From assembly GCA_015680685.1 (NCBI GenBank), contig MNCI01010871.1, positions 427,770 through 491,769 on the forward strand: DNA of 64,000 nt, written 5' to 3'. Both the position numbers and the translations under genes were made by a program. The DNA comes from Gnetum montanum. Its lineage: Eukaryota > Streptophyta > Gnetopsida > Gnetales > Gnetaceae. Position 1 is the first letter of the stretch; each line of letters starts with the position of its first letter. Below, one piece after another: positions 1-10,829 of this stretch. Below the pieces are notes generated by a model. That model was given only the letters and a program-made list of their open reading frames with translations. It was not told the DNA's origin and made no database searches.

Positions 1-552
1 ATCAAGGGAAAGTGCATCAACATCTTTGGATTCTTCAATTGAACAAACAACATAATCAAACTTGGGGAATAGGGAACATAATATCTTTTCAATAATAATC
101 ACATCCTCCATCTTCTCATCATGAAATTACATGTTATTGGTTATCTCCATTGTCCTTGCACAATAGTTGGTAATAGACTCCCCATCTTTCATCTGCAAAG
201 TCTTAAAATCCCTTCTCACGGCTTGAAGCTGTGCACGCTTTACTCTTGAAGACCCTTGATATTTCTTCTTCATAGAATTCCAAATATCCTTGTAAGTTTC
301 CTTGCTAAGAATAATCTCTAGGATAGAACAATTAATTTCTTGAAATAAATAATTCTTTACCTTCAAATCTTTCAACCTTAGTCCCTTTAGCTCCTTTCTT
401 TGTTCATTTGTTAGTGTAGTCTTAGCTATAGGTGCTACTACACCATCTTCAACAACTTGCCAGTACTCCTTAGACTTCAAGAAATTTTCCATTAACATGC
501 TCCAATGATCATAGTAACCATCAAATGCTTGTACAAAATTTTTAGAGGCCAT
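1..552 (-). pseudogene. Ty1/copia gag fragment (5' part of a copia polyprotein)
   Basis: The minus strand from 552 down encodes a typical plant copia gag start of the UBN2/DUF4219 type. An N-terminal block contains FDGYYDHWSMLMENFL and VVEDG, followed by a helical region with SMKKKYQGSSRVKRAQLQ and an RRDFKTLQMKDGESI block. The first 141 codons are open. A TAA at about 124 interrupts the frame, but gag-like sequence continues to the window edge (EKMEDVIIIEKILCSLFPKF). In intact elements this protein forms the virus-like particle. The ATG (550-552) lies about 105 bp inside a tRNA-iMet-type primer-binding site, as expected for copia. Protease, integrase and RT would lie left of the window. Family assignment is confident; the copy is dead. 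Confidence 0.85.
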
Positions 553-657
553 TTATGCACTACTATGCTCTTCTCTTAAGTCTCCTAAACTAAGTGCATT
601 GTTGTGCTTTTCTCTCTAGCCTCCTAAACTAGGCTTTCTTCTAGCCTCCTAAACCGA

Positions 658-669
658 GCTTCGATACCA
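658..669 (-). other. Primer-binding site of the copia remnant (tRNA-iMet type)
   Basis: Read on the minus strand, this 12-mer begins TGGTATC and differs by only two swapped bases from the standard plant copia primer-binding site complementary to initiator tRNA-Met. It sits between the gag start and the probable 5' LTR. Confidence 0.7.
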
Positions 670-943
670 TTATCAACCTCTATGAGTATGCACTGCTAGC
701 CTCAAATAAAGAAAAAAATAGAATAAAATAGGGATAAACAGAGGCACTGAATTTCACACTCGTATTCAACTAATAATGGCCTTTAAATAGGCAAATACAT
801 CAATGGAAAATAGAAACTGAATCCTAATATGAAGCAACTTCTAAAGAAAGAAAATAGCAACCAAATCCCTAAGGATAGTTCCTAAAGACTAGGATAAACA
901 AAAAAAGCATGTTTAATAATTAAACACATTTAACACTTGGTAC
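670..943 (-). repeat. Probable 5' LTR of the copia remnant
   Basis: The stretch right of the primer-binding site has the look of a short copia LTR in minus orientation. It contains a TATTTAAAGG promoter-like box (minus strand, near 780-790). In minus reading it would begin TGTACCAAG at about 943 and end GGTTGATAA at 670. The second LTR is outside the window, so the outer limit rests on the TG start and the expected length only. Confidence 0.4.
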
Positions 944-3695
944 ACTTGAAAGAAATTTAAACCTTAATAGCATTCATGCAAGTAGCCTTACAGGAGCATA
1001 AAGTAACAAAGGAATTCACGAAGTCAAACCATCAATGTGTAGCTAAGTAAAGTCAATGAGAGGTCTTGATATAAGTGAGGATGAAAGCACAAAAACTTGG
1101 GTAAGGCAAGTTTGCTACCTCTTTAGAAATATCATAAAATAGTCATGGTAGCTATGCAACTTAATTTTAGTAGATGCAACTTATTGACTAAAAACTTGAT
1201 CTCCCACAAGAGCTACGCATGTAAAAATTGTAGCAAGTGCTCATTGCAACACAAAAATCATTTGAAAATCTAGCTAGAAAAATGAACGAAATCCATGAAT
1301 GAAACCAAGTTAGGTTTTTCTCTACTTGGAAGAGAATGAAAACCACAAATTGATATCTTTTCTTAATTAATTTTCCATATAATTTACTTAGTGAAAAGGC
1401 AAACATTTTTTGTTTACCACTTTATTCAATTGTCTTGGCTTCAAGCCTATGGCATATGGTTACCAAGTCTTTTCCACTTGGAGTATGTTTACTTACATGG
1501 TTATATTTTTTGTAAGTTAAATTTACATGAAATTATCATGTTGGGTATAATGTTTTCATTCCAACACCCAACACCACTCACCATAGCAACTATGTTGTGC
1601 AAGCTATTCACCAAATCTTAATGGTGCTCTATATGCTTAAATTTTTAAAATATAGAAGATAATATTCAAGAAATAAAATATTTATTTTTTACTTTATACT
1701 TAATGGTAATGGTGTGACATTTATCAAGGGATAAAACAACTCAATTAGGAGTGCACGTTCCATAATCTTCAATGCTTACTTGTCGATGTGCTCCTCAATT
1801 TGTAGAGTGTATGTTTGATACTCTTCAATCCTTGCTTATTCTAATAAATTTTTTGACATCCATAATATTAAAAATGCATCATTAGAAAGATTGTAAAATC
1901 ATTCTTTATTAAATTTAATAGGTTTCTATTCATCCAGTCTACTTTGAAGGTGAAAAGCTTTTGATATCTTGATGTATCTTTCTTTGGAAATTGGAAGTAA
2001 TATCTTCAAACTAGAAATATTGTTTCTTGAAGATAGTGCCACAAATGTAAGACCTAGTATATTTTTATTTTCAACATCTCCACATGTTTTCTACAAAATC
2101 ATTACCTATGACTTATATATAGTTAAATCCCATGTTGATCTCAATGATAGCTGGCAAGATCCTTTATGTCTGATTGGTGGAGTGGGTACTTGTCGAGGAT
2201 GTTCGTGATCATATGGGATTCCAGTGTAAGTCAAACTCAATGATAACATACAATGGTAGCTATGGAGGTTTACAGTTGGAGGGAATGTAAATTATTTTCT
2301 TAATTACTTTCAACACACCATTAACCAATCCTAGTTCTAGCCATAGATTAATAGTAAGCACAATCCTTCTAGTTTCACAGATAAATACTACTTAATCTAA
2401 TTCTCGTTCTTCATCATCCTAGAATTTGATACCATTTTTTTTTCTATTTACTACACACCATGGAACTAGCTTATGCATTTTTAGGAATACCTTTTCATTA
2501 TATATATGCATCTTATCCTTTGTATCAAACAAATGCATAGAATCATCAAACCCATCTCGACCCTCTAATGTCGATGGAAGTTTCATTCTCAATATCGACA
2601 ATTCATATCATAATCATTAATCTTTTCTTCTTCTATATTGATCATAACTTCTCTAAATCTTTGTTGGCATGGATCATCTCCTTTTTGTTAATACACAACA
2701 TCCAAGGTTACAAATGTATTGAATGCTAACCACAAATTCTTTGCATGGATCTGAGATGATATGTACGGTATAACATCTTTCACAAATGGAAGCTATACAA
2801 AAATCTCCAATAAGTATTACTAATCTACCATCAAAATTCTCTAATCAGTTATTTAGAAATATTACTATAGGTAGGTCTAGCCAATAAAAATCTGTTGCAC
2901 TTAGAGTAAAAAAAAAAAATAGTTAGTGTATCCAACTCATTTATCAAATCAAACAATTATCCTTTGGATTTTCTTTAATGGGAAGATGTTCCTCATACTA
3001 TTGTTCCAAATCTCATCAAATTATCAACAAAATTATCTATCTATGCATTTTGTAGTCCTTCACATAATTCTTGGATTTTTAATGATGCTTTGGTGATTTT
3101 TTTTTAAGAATAATGATGTTGATTTCAATGTACAATGTCATATTTTCATGATGTAAATGTAATATCTAAACATAAAATTAATATAGTTTCATTTCTTCAT
3201 TATTTCTTCCTAGATCATGTTTTACATCTCTAAAAGGAAAATGTGTTAGCAACTATACCTAATAATAATCTATCCATTTTTCCTCTTCTATTTTTGGAGC
3301 TACTCTATATCTAGGACATGTTCTAACAACTAGTTATGGTTAAGTCCTTGAAATTAATACCTCTTTCTTTTTAGAGCTAAACATAAAGTATTTCAAAACA
3401 TTCAATAATGAAGCTCCTTCCATTTCTAATGGTTTCTTTTGATATGCATTGATAAGGGATACATAGTTTTGAAGCTGAAATTGAAATGCTTTGTATTATG
3501 TTTGGAGACCTTTCAAATATACATAGTATATGTATAGCAACATACAAATATCTCTTGTTACCATAGAGCATTTTTTTTTATTCCTTGTTAATCTTAGCAT
3601 ACACATATGTAAAATGTAGTTTAATCATATTTCAACATTTTTCATCCACAATTACATATATCATCCCATTGTCCTCAAAGGCTCAAAGTGAACTT
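944..3695. other. Anonymous AT-rich DNA
   Basis: I see no recognisable coding exon, RNA gene or LTR pair here. Short open frames exist on both strands but show no domain or motif. The stretch is probably old repeat debris that has lost its identity. It ends with TTAAC (3696-3700), the left target duplication of the next element. Confidence 0.5.
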
Positions 3696-4228
3696 TTAAC
3701 TATTGATGCCAACATTACCAATGCTAGGCATGACGCCATGATCAACAAGTCCAATCCCTTGGCATTGAGCACAAACAAAGTTAATTTGTACAAGCATGTC
3801 TTGTGACCCAATTCATAATGGCAAGCTTGTGGTGGTGATTATGTTGCCACGCCATGATGGCATGGATGTAATAGCCTATGTGGCGTAAAACATGGGTTAT
3901 GTAATAGCTACAGAGGTGGCGTAACTGATGGTGGTGGTGTCAAGAGTTACATGCATTACGTAGAAACATGGGACATGGTTGTGACTGATAGTGGACATGG
4001 TGGAGAACATGGTGATAGTGGTAGGAGTTACAAAGGTGGTGGACAAACTAACATGTGGTGGTGGTTACACTGAGTGAATGGTGGTAACTGTTGGTGTGGG
4101 AGTTACAATTGTAGTAACTAATAATAGGTGGTAACTAAAACTGATGTGGAACATGGGAATTTAAAACCACAAAATGAACTACTATAAAATAAGAACAAAG
4201 GGGGGAGCAAAGGTGAGAACATTAGGAC

Positions 4229-4402
4229 TAGCCTCTCTCTTACATTGGGGGCCAACCTCTCTCTCATCAAAGCTAGCATCTCTCTCACATTAGGGGCCAG
4301 TCTCTTTCTCATCAGGGCTAGTCTCTCTCTCACATTGGGGGCCAACCTCTCTCTCATTGGGGCCAACCTCTCTCACACATTGGGGCCAGCCTCTCTCTCA
4401 TC
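4229..4402 (+). repeat. CT-rich minisatellite inside the 5' LTR
   Basis: About seven imperfect copies of a unit of roughly 23 bp alternate between CTCTCTCTCACATTGGGG and CTCTCTCTCATCAAGG, making a higher-order unit of about 46 bp. The matching block of the partner LTR is at 16530-16706 with a different copy number and order. The array translates on the minus strand as a run of RERLAPNVRERLALM-like repeats, which I take to be a by-product. Confidence 0.85.
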
Positions 4403-4979
4403 ACCTATTGGGTCTCCCCTTCTTTGAGCATCAGATCTTGGGACCAGCCAGGAAGCCAGTAGGTGGTGGTTTCTTTCTTTTTGCATTGCAGTAGGTAGCC
4501 TCCCTTCTCCTTGGTAGCAACAGCTCTAAAATGACGGACAAGTAGCAAGAAACTTGTTGGAGACAGTGGCATGCACATTCAGTGATTTCATAGTGCATGT
4601 TAGAGGGTCCTAATAGTAGCAATAGTCTCTCTCAGTAGTGCATGCTAGAGGCTCTCCCTCTCTTGTGATAACTTCGAATGATGAAAGTTGTAGGTGATGC
4701 ATAGATGACTATGGTAGGTGATGTGAATAGGTGTTGAGTGTTAGCAACGTGAGCATGATAGCGCAAAGCATTAGAAGCTCTCTTCCTCTCTCTCCCTCCT
4801 TCTTACTCCAATCTACATGCTACAAACAACAATCAAGGCATTTATGTACATGGCAAATGTAGATGCACGTCAACAGCAACATGTGATGGTGGTGATGCTT
4901 GATAGTCTCTCCCATCGATGATGACATGTGCAGGCAATGGCAGACATGTCTACATGAGATGTGTTAGAGGCTCTCTTTC

Positions 4980-4984
4980 CAATG
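4980..4984 (+). other. Left target-site duplication of E1 (CAATG)
   Basis: CAATG directly precedes the TGATGA start of the E1 5' LTR and is repeated directly after its 3' LTR at 14863-14867. Confidence 0.9.
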
Positions 4985-5790
4985 TGATGAACCATGATAT
5001 CATGTCCGCGATATTAGATCAACCATGCGATGTCAAATACCCAATATTGCAGCATGTTTTCTTGCCTATAAATAAGAGGTGACACCCTTGGTTTCCACAT
5101 TAGAAGTTAGTCCCTTAGCCAAACCCTTGCTAATTTTCCCTCTAGATTTAGAACTATTTTTGCATGCCCGCAGTAGGAGTCATAGAGTGAATGAATCTTT
5201 ATTTGAGCATTGTGTACCTAAGCGCACTTTGTGTACGACAATAAAGACGAACTTTATGATAAACCTTGTAGCATAAAGAATAGATTAATTAGTGTTAATT
5301 ATTGTTTAATTCTTTCCTAGTTAATTAATGATTTCTCTCACCCTACAACTCTCTTAGTTAAATACACTTAGTACAACTGCTTCGAGCATGCATGTAGCAC
5401 TTGGTAACCTAGTAATGATTAGCGTTTCGTAATCCCATCAGTGTTGTACTAGTTCAGGATGTGTATGGCACGTGGGAACGGATATTGGTGTTAGGAGTAC
5501 TTAGAACCTAGTTAATGAATAGTTAAATTAGATTAGTTACTTAGTTATCTCTCTCCCCCTCCTTATTAGTGCAAGATACAAAACACATTAAACCCCATAA
5601 AAATTATATGCCTTAAGCTTACTTAACCATACAACCATGACATACAAGTAAGTTTGGGAAGACAATGATTAACCAATCCATTATCATTCCATGAAGGCGC
5701 ATAGGCACTTAGTCCTTGGAATTTGACTAGATCATACGTAAAACACTCATATTCATATGGTTGAGCATAGGGGTACCTCGTCGCTCATCA
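4985..5790 (+). repeat. 5' LTR of E1
   Basis: It begins TGATGA and ends TCATCA (perfect inverted ends) and matches 14056-14862 along its length. It contains repeated GATATC/GATATT-like motifs before the TATA box, an AATAAA after it, and the conserved U5 block with CTTGGTAA-type repeats. Confidence 0.93.
5067..5074 (+). promoter_or_regulatory. TATA box of the E1 5' LTR
   Basis: TATAAATA preceded by TTGCC. The same box stands at the same place in the 3' LTR (14138-14145) and in the other Athila-like LTRs of the window. It is presumed to drive the genomic transcript. Confidence 0.75.
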
Positions 5791-5791
5791 T

Positions 5792-5809
5792 TAGTGCCGT
5801 TGCCAGGGA
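5792..5809 (+). other. Primer-binding site of E1 (tRNA-Asp type)
   Basis: TAGTGCCGTTGCCAGGGA lies one base after the 5' LTR. It matches the complement of the plant tRNA-Asp 3' end except for three transition-type changes. A tRNA-Asp primer is known for Athila-like elements. Confidence 0.85.
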
Positions 5810-5922
5810 CTTAGTTGTTTGTGCACTAAGTAGAACTTAGGAAATCATTTACATCATCGGAACAAACCATTAGGGTTGATCAAGAAAAAGATAATAGTAC
5901 ATTTCACACTAAATAAGACAAG

Positions 5923-8560
5923 ATGTCTTCTTCTTCACACAAAAGCACTTCACCACCTAGGACTAACACAAGAAGCAATCGATGGTAGGATACACATGAC
6001 GTTGATATGCCAATCCCTCTACAGTTTCATGTGGTATATATGCATCCCGATGAATATGTATCCAACTTCAGCTTTATTCTCCACTAGGAAAAATAGCTAC
6101 ATTGGTATGACTTGGAAGGTAACATAGTGTTACCTCCCAAGCATTTGGTCCCAAGTATGCTTCTTCATGCTCTCACACAAATATGCATGCAACACTTACA
6201 CGTAGAGTACATTACATAGGACTATGATTCTAGAGACTATCATCCCATAGAAGTGCAATGTCAAAGGGATTTGCAATAGGAGAGACACTATAACTTCTTG
6301 AAGGGAAAATGGTCTAAGAATTCCCCCCACATTTTAAGTGAAATTGAGGATGATGAACCTACCTCAAGTAGTCACCCACATAATGACATTCCTCCCCTTG
6401 ACTTTGGCCAAGGGGCTGTGTATTAGAACCTTCATTCTACTATTCACAACCCAGGTGCTAATACCAACAGACACAAAGTATCCAAAAAAGGAACAATGAC
6501 ACATGAGAAAGGTGCGCATTCTAATCGCAATCATGATCAAGGTAGAGACCACCAAAGAGAAGGTAGTAGACACTATCATGGTGGTGGTTCTCCTTCTTCT
6601 TCACCTTCATCATCTCCTTCACCCTCTCCTTCCATGTCCAGGCGTAGCCATAGAGAAATAGATTGTGAGGATAAGGGCAAACAAATTGGAAGTCATAGAC
6701 AAGACAACCAAGATAGAGGACAAAGGCACTCTAGGGAATCACAGCACAGAAGAAGGGAGAGTAGGGAACTGTGTCGACACCATAGACGCTACAAACGAGA
6801 TGATCATGATGAACCCCTACTCACTACTAGAAGCATGCTAGATATAACTGAGGCTATGAGAGTTCCAACAAGGCACCAAAAAGATAGTAGGATCAAGAGG
6901 TTAAACATGAATAACATCCCAAAATTTGAAGGGGGATATAACACTGATCCTCAAAATCACTTACAAGCATTTCACGATGCATGTGCCTTGCAAAAGATAG
7001 AAAACGAGTGGCAAAAACTTAAGTTGTTCCCATGGACACTAATAAAAGAATCTGAAAGCTAGTACCGGTCCTTAGAACTAGAATCCATTCGTAGGTGGAG
7101 TACTATGTTAGAACTGTTCAATGATAAGTACCAAACGTACTCCCAGGTGTCTAACTTGTGAAAGAAAATCCAAGGATGGAAACAAGGAAGTCATGAACCC
7201 TTGGATGCTACCATGGGCTACTATTATGCACTATTACATTGTTTTCTTGGCCATGGTTATTCACAGTGGGATTAAATAAGCCATCTTGTAGATGGGCTCA
7301 GGCATGAAACAAGAAGAACCCTTGGGANCTATGTCATCTTGTAGATGGGCTCAGGCATGAAACAAGAAGAACCCTTGGGACTTATGCCCAAGGAAGGTTA
7401 TCTAAGCTTAGGTCTTAGAAAATTTACAAACTATTAGAGAAAGTTGCTAAGGAAGAAGGGGAGCTATGAAAGAGAGAGTGTGTGGAAGAGTATAACTGAG
7501 ATCCTTCCCTCCAAAAGAAGAGAGTAAGATTTTGTGAGGATGAGGAAGAGTCACCACTCAAAGAAATGGTGAATAGGAAAACCTTGCCTATCTAAAAATT
7601 AGCATCAGAAGTATCGACAAAGGTAGACCAAATGTGGGACTTCCTAAATAGTAGGTTTCAAATTGTTCTCAAGGTAGTAGAGGAGTCTAGAGAGTGAGGT
7701 AGTGATCGTGAAAAAAGGAAAAAAAGAGAAGCAGAAAAGGCACATAACAAGGGTAAGGGTAAAGTTTTTATTATTCAAGAGGTTGTGGACTCATATACAA
7801 ATGATGATAGTGGATGCAAGATATGTCAATACGATCATCCTAAGGGAGGTTGCCCTATGATCTCACATCTACAGGAGTCTAGGGTGTATGCACTTAATCC
7901 ACATTTAAACAAACAACAAACATCCCAACGGTTACCTTATCCCCAAGGTAACCCAAGGTAGTTCCACCAACCTTTAATGTATTATCCAAGTGGAACTCCA
8001 ACACAACCAATTGAGCAACATCAACAGTCGTAATAGCCACAATCATTGGGAATGCCACCACCAAGGCAACAATATCCTTACTGGAAACCTGACCCATATG
8101 GATCTTATGTGCAACATCAAATCTCTCCACGTCAACATCACTACCAAGCCTGTTAGTACTATAGGAATCCCTCTCCTAGGGGTGACATCCCACAAGTGTA
8201 CCATCCTTCCAATCCAACCACATATCTCCCACCAATAGCTCCATTACCACCTACTCCAGTAATGCAAGGTGAACTCCCTACTCAACCACATCAATGCAAT
8301 GCCACAAGGGTTGTTAATCCTCAACCTACTGTTGGTTCTAACAATTGTATGAAGAAAAGATCTTTCTTCAAAACCAATAGCCCAACCAAGCCTTTGCAAC
8401 CCCAAGTGGCTAAGTCTTTGGATGTCTTTGTATCAAATAAAGCTTCAGAACCCCCTTTGAACTTAACACCACATTCAATGCATATGATTATGTTAATAGA
8501 TGTCATTAGTGATTGGATCAAAGCTGGCCACCTTCCCAAGAAATTCTCTGATCCTAGGAG
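5923..8560 (+). pseudogene. gag of E1 (decayed)
   Basis: The ATG at 5923 opens a frame that stays in register with the open stretch 6496-7062. Order of parts: an N-terminal block; a Ser-rich tract (SPSSSPSSSPSPSPSMS, about 6586-6645) and an Arg/His-rich disordered region; a retrotransposon-gag core (LNMNNIPKFEGGYNTDPQ, HLQAFHDACALQ) from about 6900; a zinc-knuckle-like CKICQYDHPKGGC near 7815-7855; then a Pro/Gln-rich tail to about 8560. The zinc motif is C-x2-C-x3-H-x4-C. All seven stops between 5923 and 7062 are TAG. A single-N gap with a 46-bp duplication interrupts the core at 7328. Confidence 0.85.
7282..7380. other. Single-N gap flanked by a 46-bp exact duplication
   Basis: Bases 7282-7327 and 7335-7380 are identical, with one N at 7328 between them. 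This is what an unmerged contig overlap looks like. It breaks the gag frame artificially, so stops or shifts here should not be read as biology. Confidence 0.8.
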
Positions 8561-9387
8561 TCCCCTAATATATCTACAAATCACTGGGAATGAGCCATAC
8601 AACCCAAGAAATGTATAAGGCCTGGAACCTACCTCCATTAATAAAGAGCAATGTCTATTTAGAATTGGCTAACTAGTCCATCACTGTTCCCTTGGGATTA
8701 GTGAAGGACATTGTTACCACTGTTTGTGGATGGTCATATCTAGCTAACTTCCTGGTGATTCAAGTGAATAACATTAAGGGGGACTTCCCAATCATAATGA
8801 GAAGGGCATGGCTAAGCACTATTGATGCACACCTAGGTATTCATGATCTTTTCCTAGAAATATCTAAAGAAAATACTTTTGGAAAGATCAAAAAGAAGAA
8901 GGTTCCATGCATCACATACAGTGACACAGGGTGCAATTGCATGCAGAGATCATGGGTTGTGCAAAGTTTGACATTTCCTTCATGCAATCAATGTGCACAA
9001 ACGATCAACATATAAAGGTGCCTATATGTAGCAGCCACACAACAAGAAGACACCTAGCAGCTAATAGCTAATCAAGAAAGTAGCTCACTTATATACATGG
9101 AACTAACTAAGGGTTTGACTTGCACTTACATAGATAGCATAGACGCATTAGAGCAAGTCCACCACCAACTTCCCAGTCCTAACTTAGAAAACATCAACTG
9201 GGGGAAGTTGGAAATTCCTAAGAAATTTAAACAAGAGCCCCTAGAGCTAAAACCTTTGTCCACCAGTATGGAATACATGTTCCTTAAGAATGGAAAATCA
9301 GTAATCATCAACGCAATACTTTCTCAACAACAAAAAGATAGTCTACTAAAGGTAATAAACAAGTCATCAAAATTCTTCACTTGGTAA
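8561..9387 (+). pseudogene. Protease and protease-RT linker of E1 (decayed)
   Basis: The frame continues with PLIYLQITGNEPYN, which in the related E5 copy (about 49670) is followed by the protease active-site segment. Here some 40 bp are missing between 8601 and 8609 relative to E5, so the catalytic Asp loop is gone. Further on, VPLGLVKDIVTTVCGWSYLA and RRAWLSTIDAHLGIHDL represent the C-terminal protease fold common to Athila-type polyproteins. The stretch 9097-9387 is the linker to RT, with ILSQQQKDSLLKVINKSSK. Frame changes occur between the pieces. Confidence 0.7.
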
Positions 9388-9499
9388 TATCCAAAATTAA
9401 CTGGAATAGATCCTAGGATATTCTAGCATAGGATTTACAATGACTCCTCCATGAAGCCTCGAAAGCAACCATAGAGGCAATTGAACCGAAAGTTGAAGC

Positions 9500-10818
9500 A
9501 AGTAGTAAAATAAGAAATTGAATAGCTTCTAAACATTGGGTTCATATACCCCATTGCTGATAGCAAATGGGTAAGCCCCCTAGTAATCATACATAAAAAG
9601 GGATGCAAATGGAGGATGTGCATAGATTTTAGGCTGCTAAACATGGCAACATACAAGGATCACTTTCTATTGCCATTTGTTGACCAAGTCTTAGACACAA
9701 TTGTAGGGCATCGCTATTATAGTTTTCTGGATGGCTATAGCAGATACAACCAAATACAAATAGCCCTAGAAGATCAAGCCAAAACTACATTCACCAGTCC
9801 TTGGGGAATGTTTGCATACAAAAAAATGTTGTTTGGATTGTGCAATGCCTCTACAACATTTCAACGCTTGGTTCAAAGCATATTCCAATAGCAGATAGGA
9901 AATGGTATGGAAGTCTTTATGGATGAATTCTCCACTTATGGAGCAAATTTTGATCAAGCCTTGGACCAATTAGAGCAAGTGCTAAAAAGATTTGTAGAAA
10001 CTAATTTGAGGCTCAATTGGAAAAAAATCCATTTGATGGTCCAAGAAGATGTAGTTCTTGGACATAAAATCTCACATGTAAGGATAGAGGTAGACCCTGA
10101 GAAAATAAAAGTCATACAAGGAATCACCCATTAACTCAAAATTGTCAAAGACATTTGATCATTCCTTGGACACACTGGCTACTATAGAAGATTCATAGAG
10201 AACTTTTCAAAGATTGCTAAACCATTGGTAGAGCTAACGAAAAAGGACATACCCTTCAAGTGGACCAGGGAATGCGAACTAGCTTTTAAGGCTTTGAAAC
10301 AAAAGCTAGTAGAAACATCCATTCTACAAGCTCCTGACTGGTCTAGGCCATTGCATGTCATGATTGATGCATTCAACTATGCCTTAGGAGCCGTACTTCC
10401 ATAGTTAAATGACTAGAAACACCCTTATTACATCCATTGTGCAAGTAAAATTATAGCTGGTGCACAACTTAGCTACACTACTATAGAAAAAGAATTAATG
10501 GCTGTAGTATTTGTACTAGAAAAATTTAGGCACTATGTATTGGGGTACAAGGTATTCATACACACAGATCATAGTGCAATCTGGTTCCTCATGAATAAGC
10601 CAATGGTAAGCCCCCATATTATACAATGGCTGGTAATCCTACAAGAGTTCGATCTAATGATGATCAATCGTAAAGGCACCAAGAACATAGTTGCCAATCA
10701 TTTATCTTGGTTCCATTGGGATAGCAAAGAGGATGAGTATCCAATTTTCGATCATTTCCCTGATGAGTTCCTCTTTGCCAGTGTAGTGAATAACCAATCA
10801 CCCATGGAGAAAAACTAG
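9500..10818 (+). pseudogene. Reverse transcriptase and RNase H of E1 (decayed)
   Basis: RT motifs appear in order: KWRMCIDFRLLNMATYKDH, SFLDGYSRYNQIQIA, FGLCNASTTFQRLVQSIF, then the catalytic box VFMDEFSTYG near 9916-9945. The second catalytic Asp is Glu, unlike VFMDDFSTYG in E2 and E5. The thumb (YYRRFIENFSKIAKPLVELTK) and RNase H follow, with SYTTIEKELMAVVFVLEKFRHY and FIHTDHSAIWFLM. Stops at 9889 (TAG), 10132 (TAA), 10156 (TGA) and 10401 (TAG) interrupt the frame. The part normally copies the genomic RNA into DNA inside the particle. Confidence 0.92.
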
Positions 10819-10829
10819 TACAGTAGCAT

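Noticed and set aside
1391-3806. Several open frames of 60-80 codons in the left AT-rich stretch
   Set aside because: They have no family resemblance, overlap on both strands and show AT-driven amino-acid composition.
4118-4366. Open frame on the minus strand with RERLAPNVRERLALM-like repeats, also at 16480-16800
   Set aside because: It is the translation of the CT-rich minisatellite inside the LTRs, present in both LTR copies. No start context or domain supports a protein.
8321-8638. 105-codon minus-strand open frame inside E1
   Set aside because: It lies antisense to readable gag/protease sequence and is its shadow.
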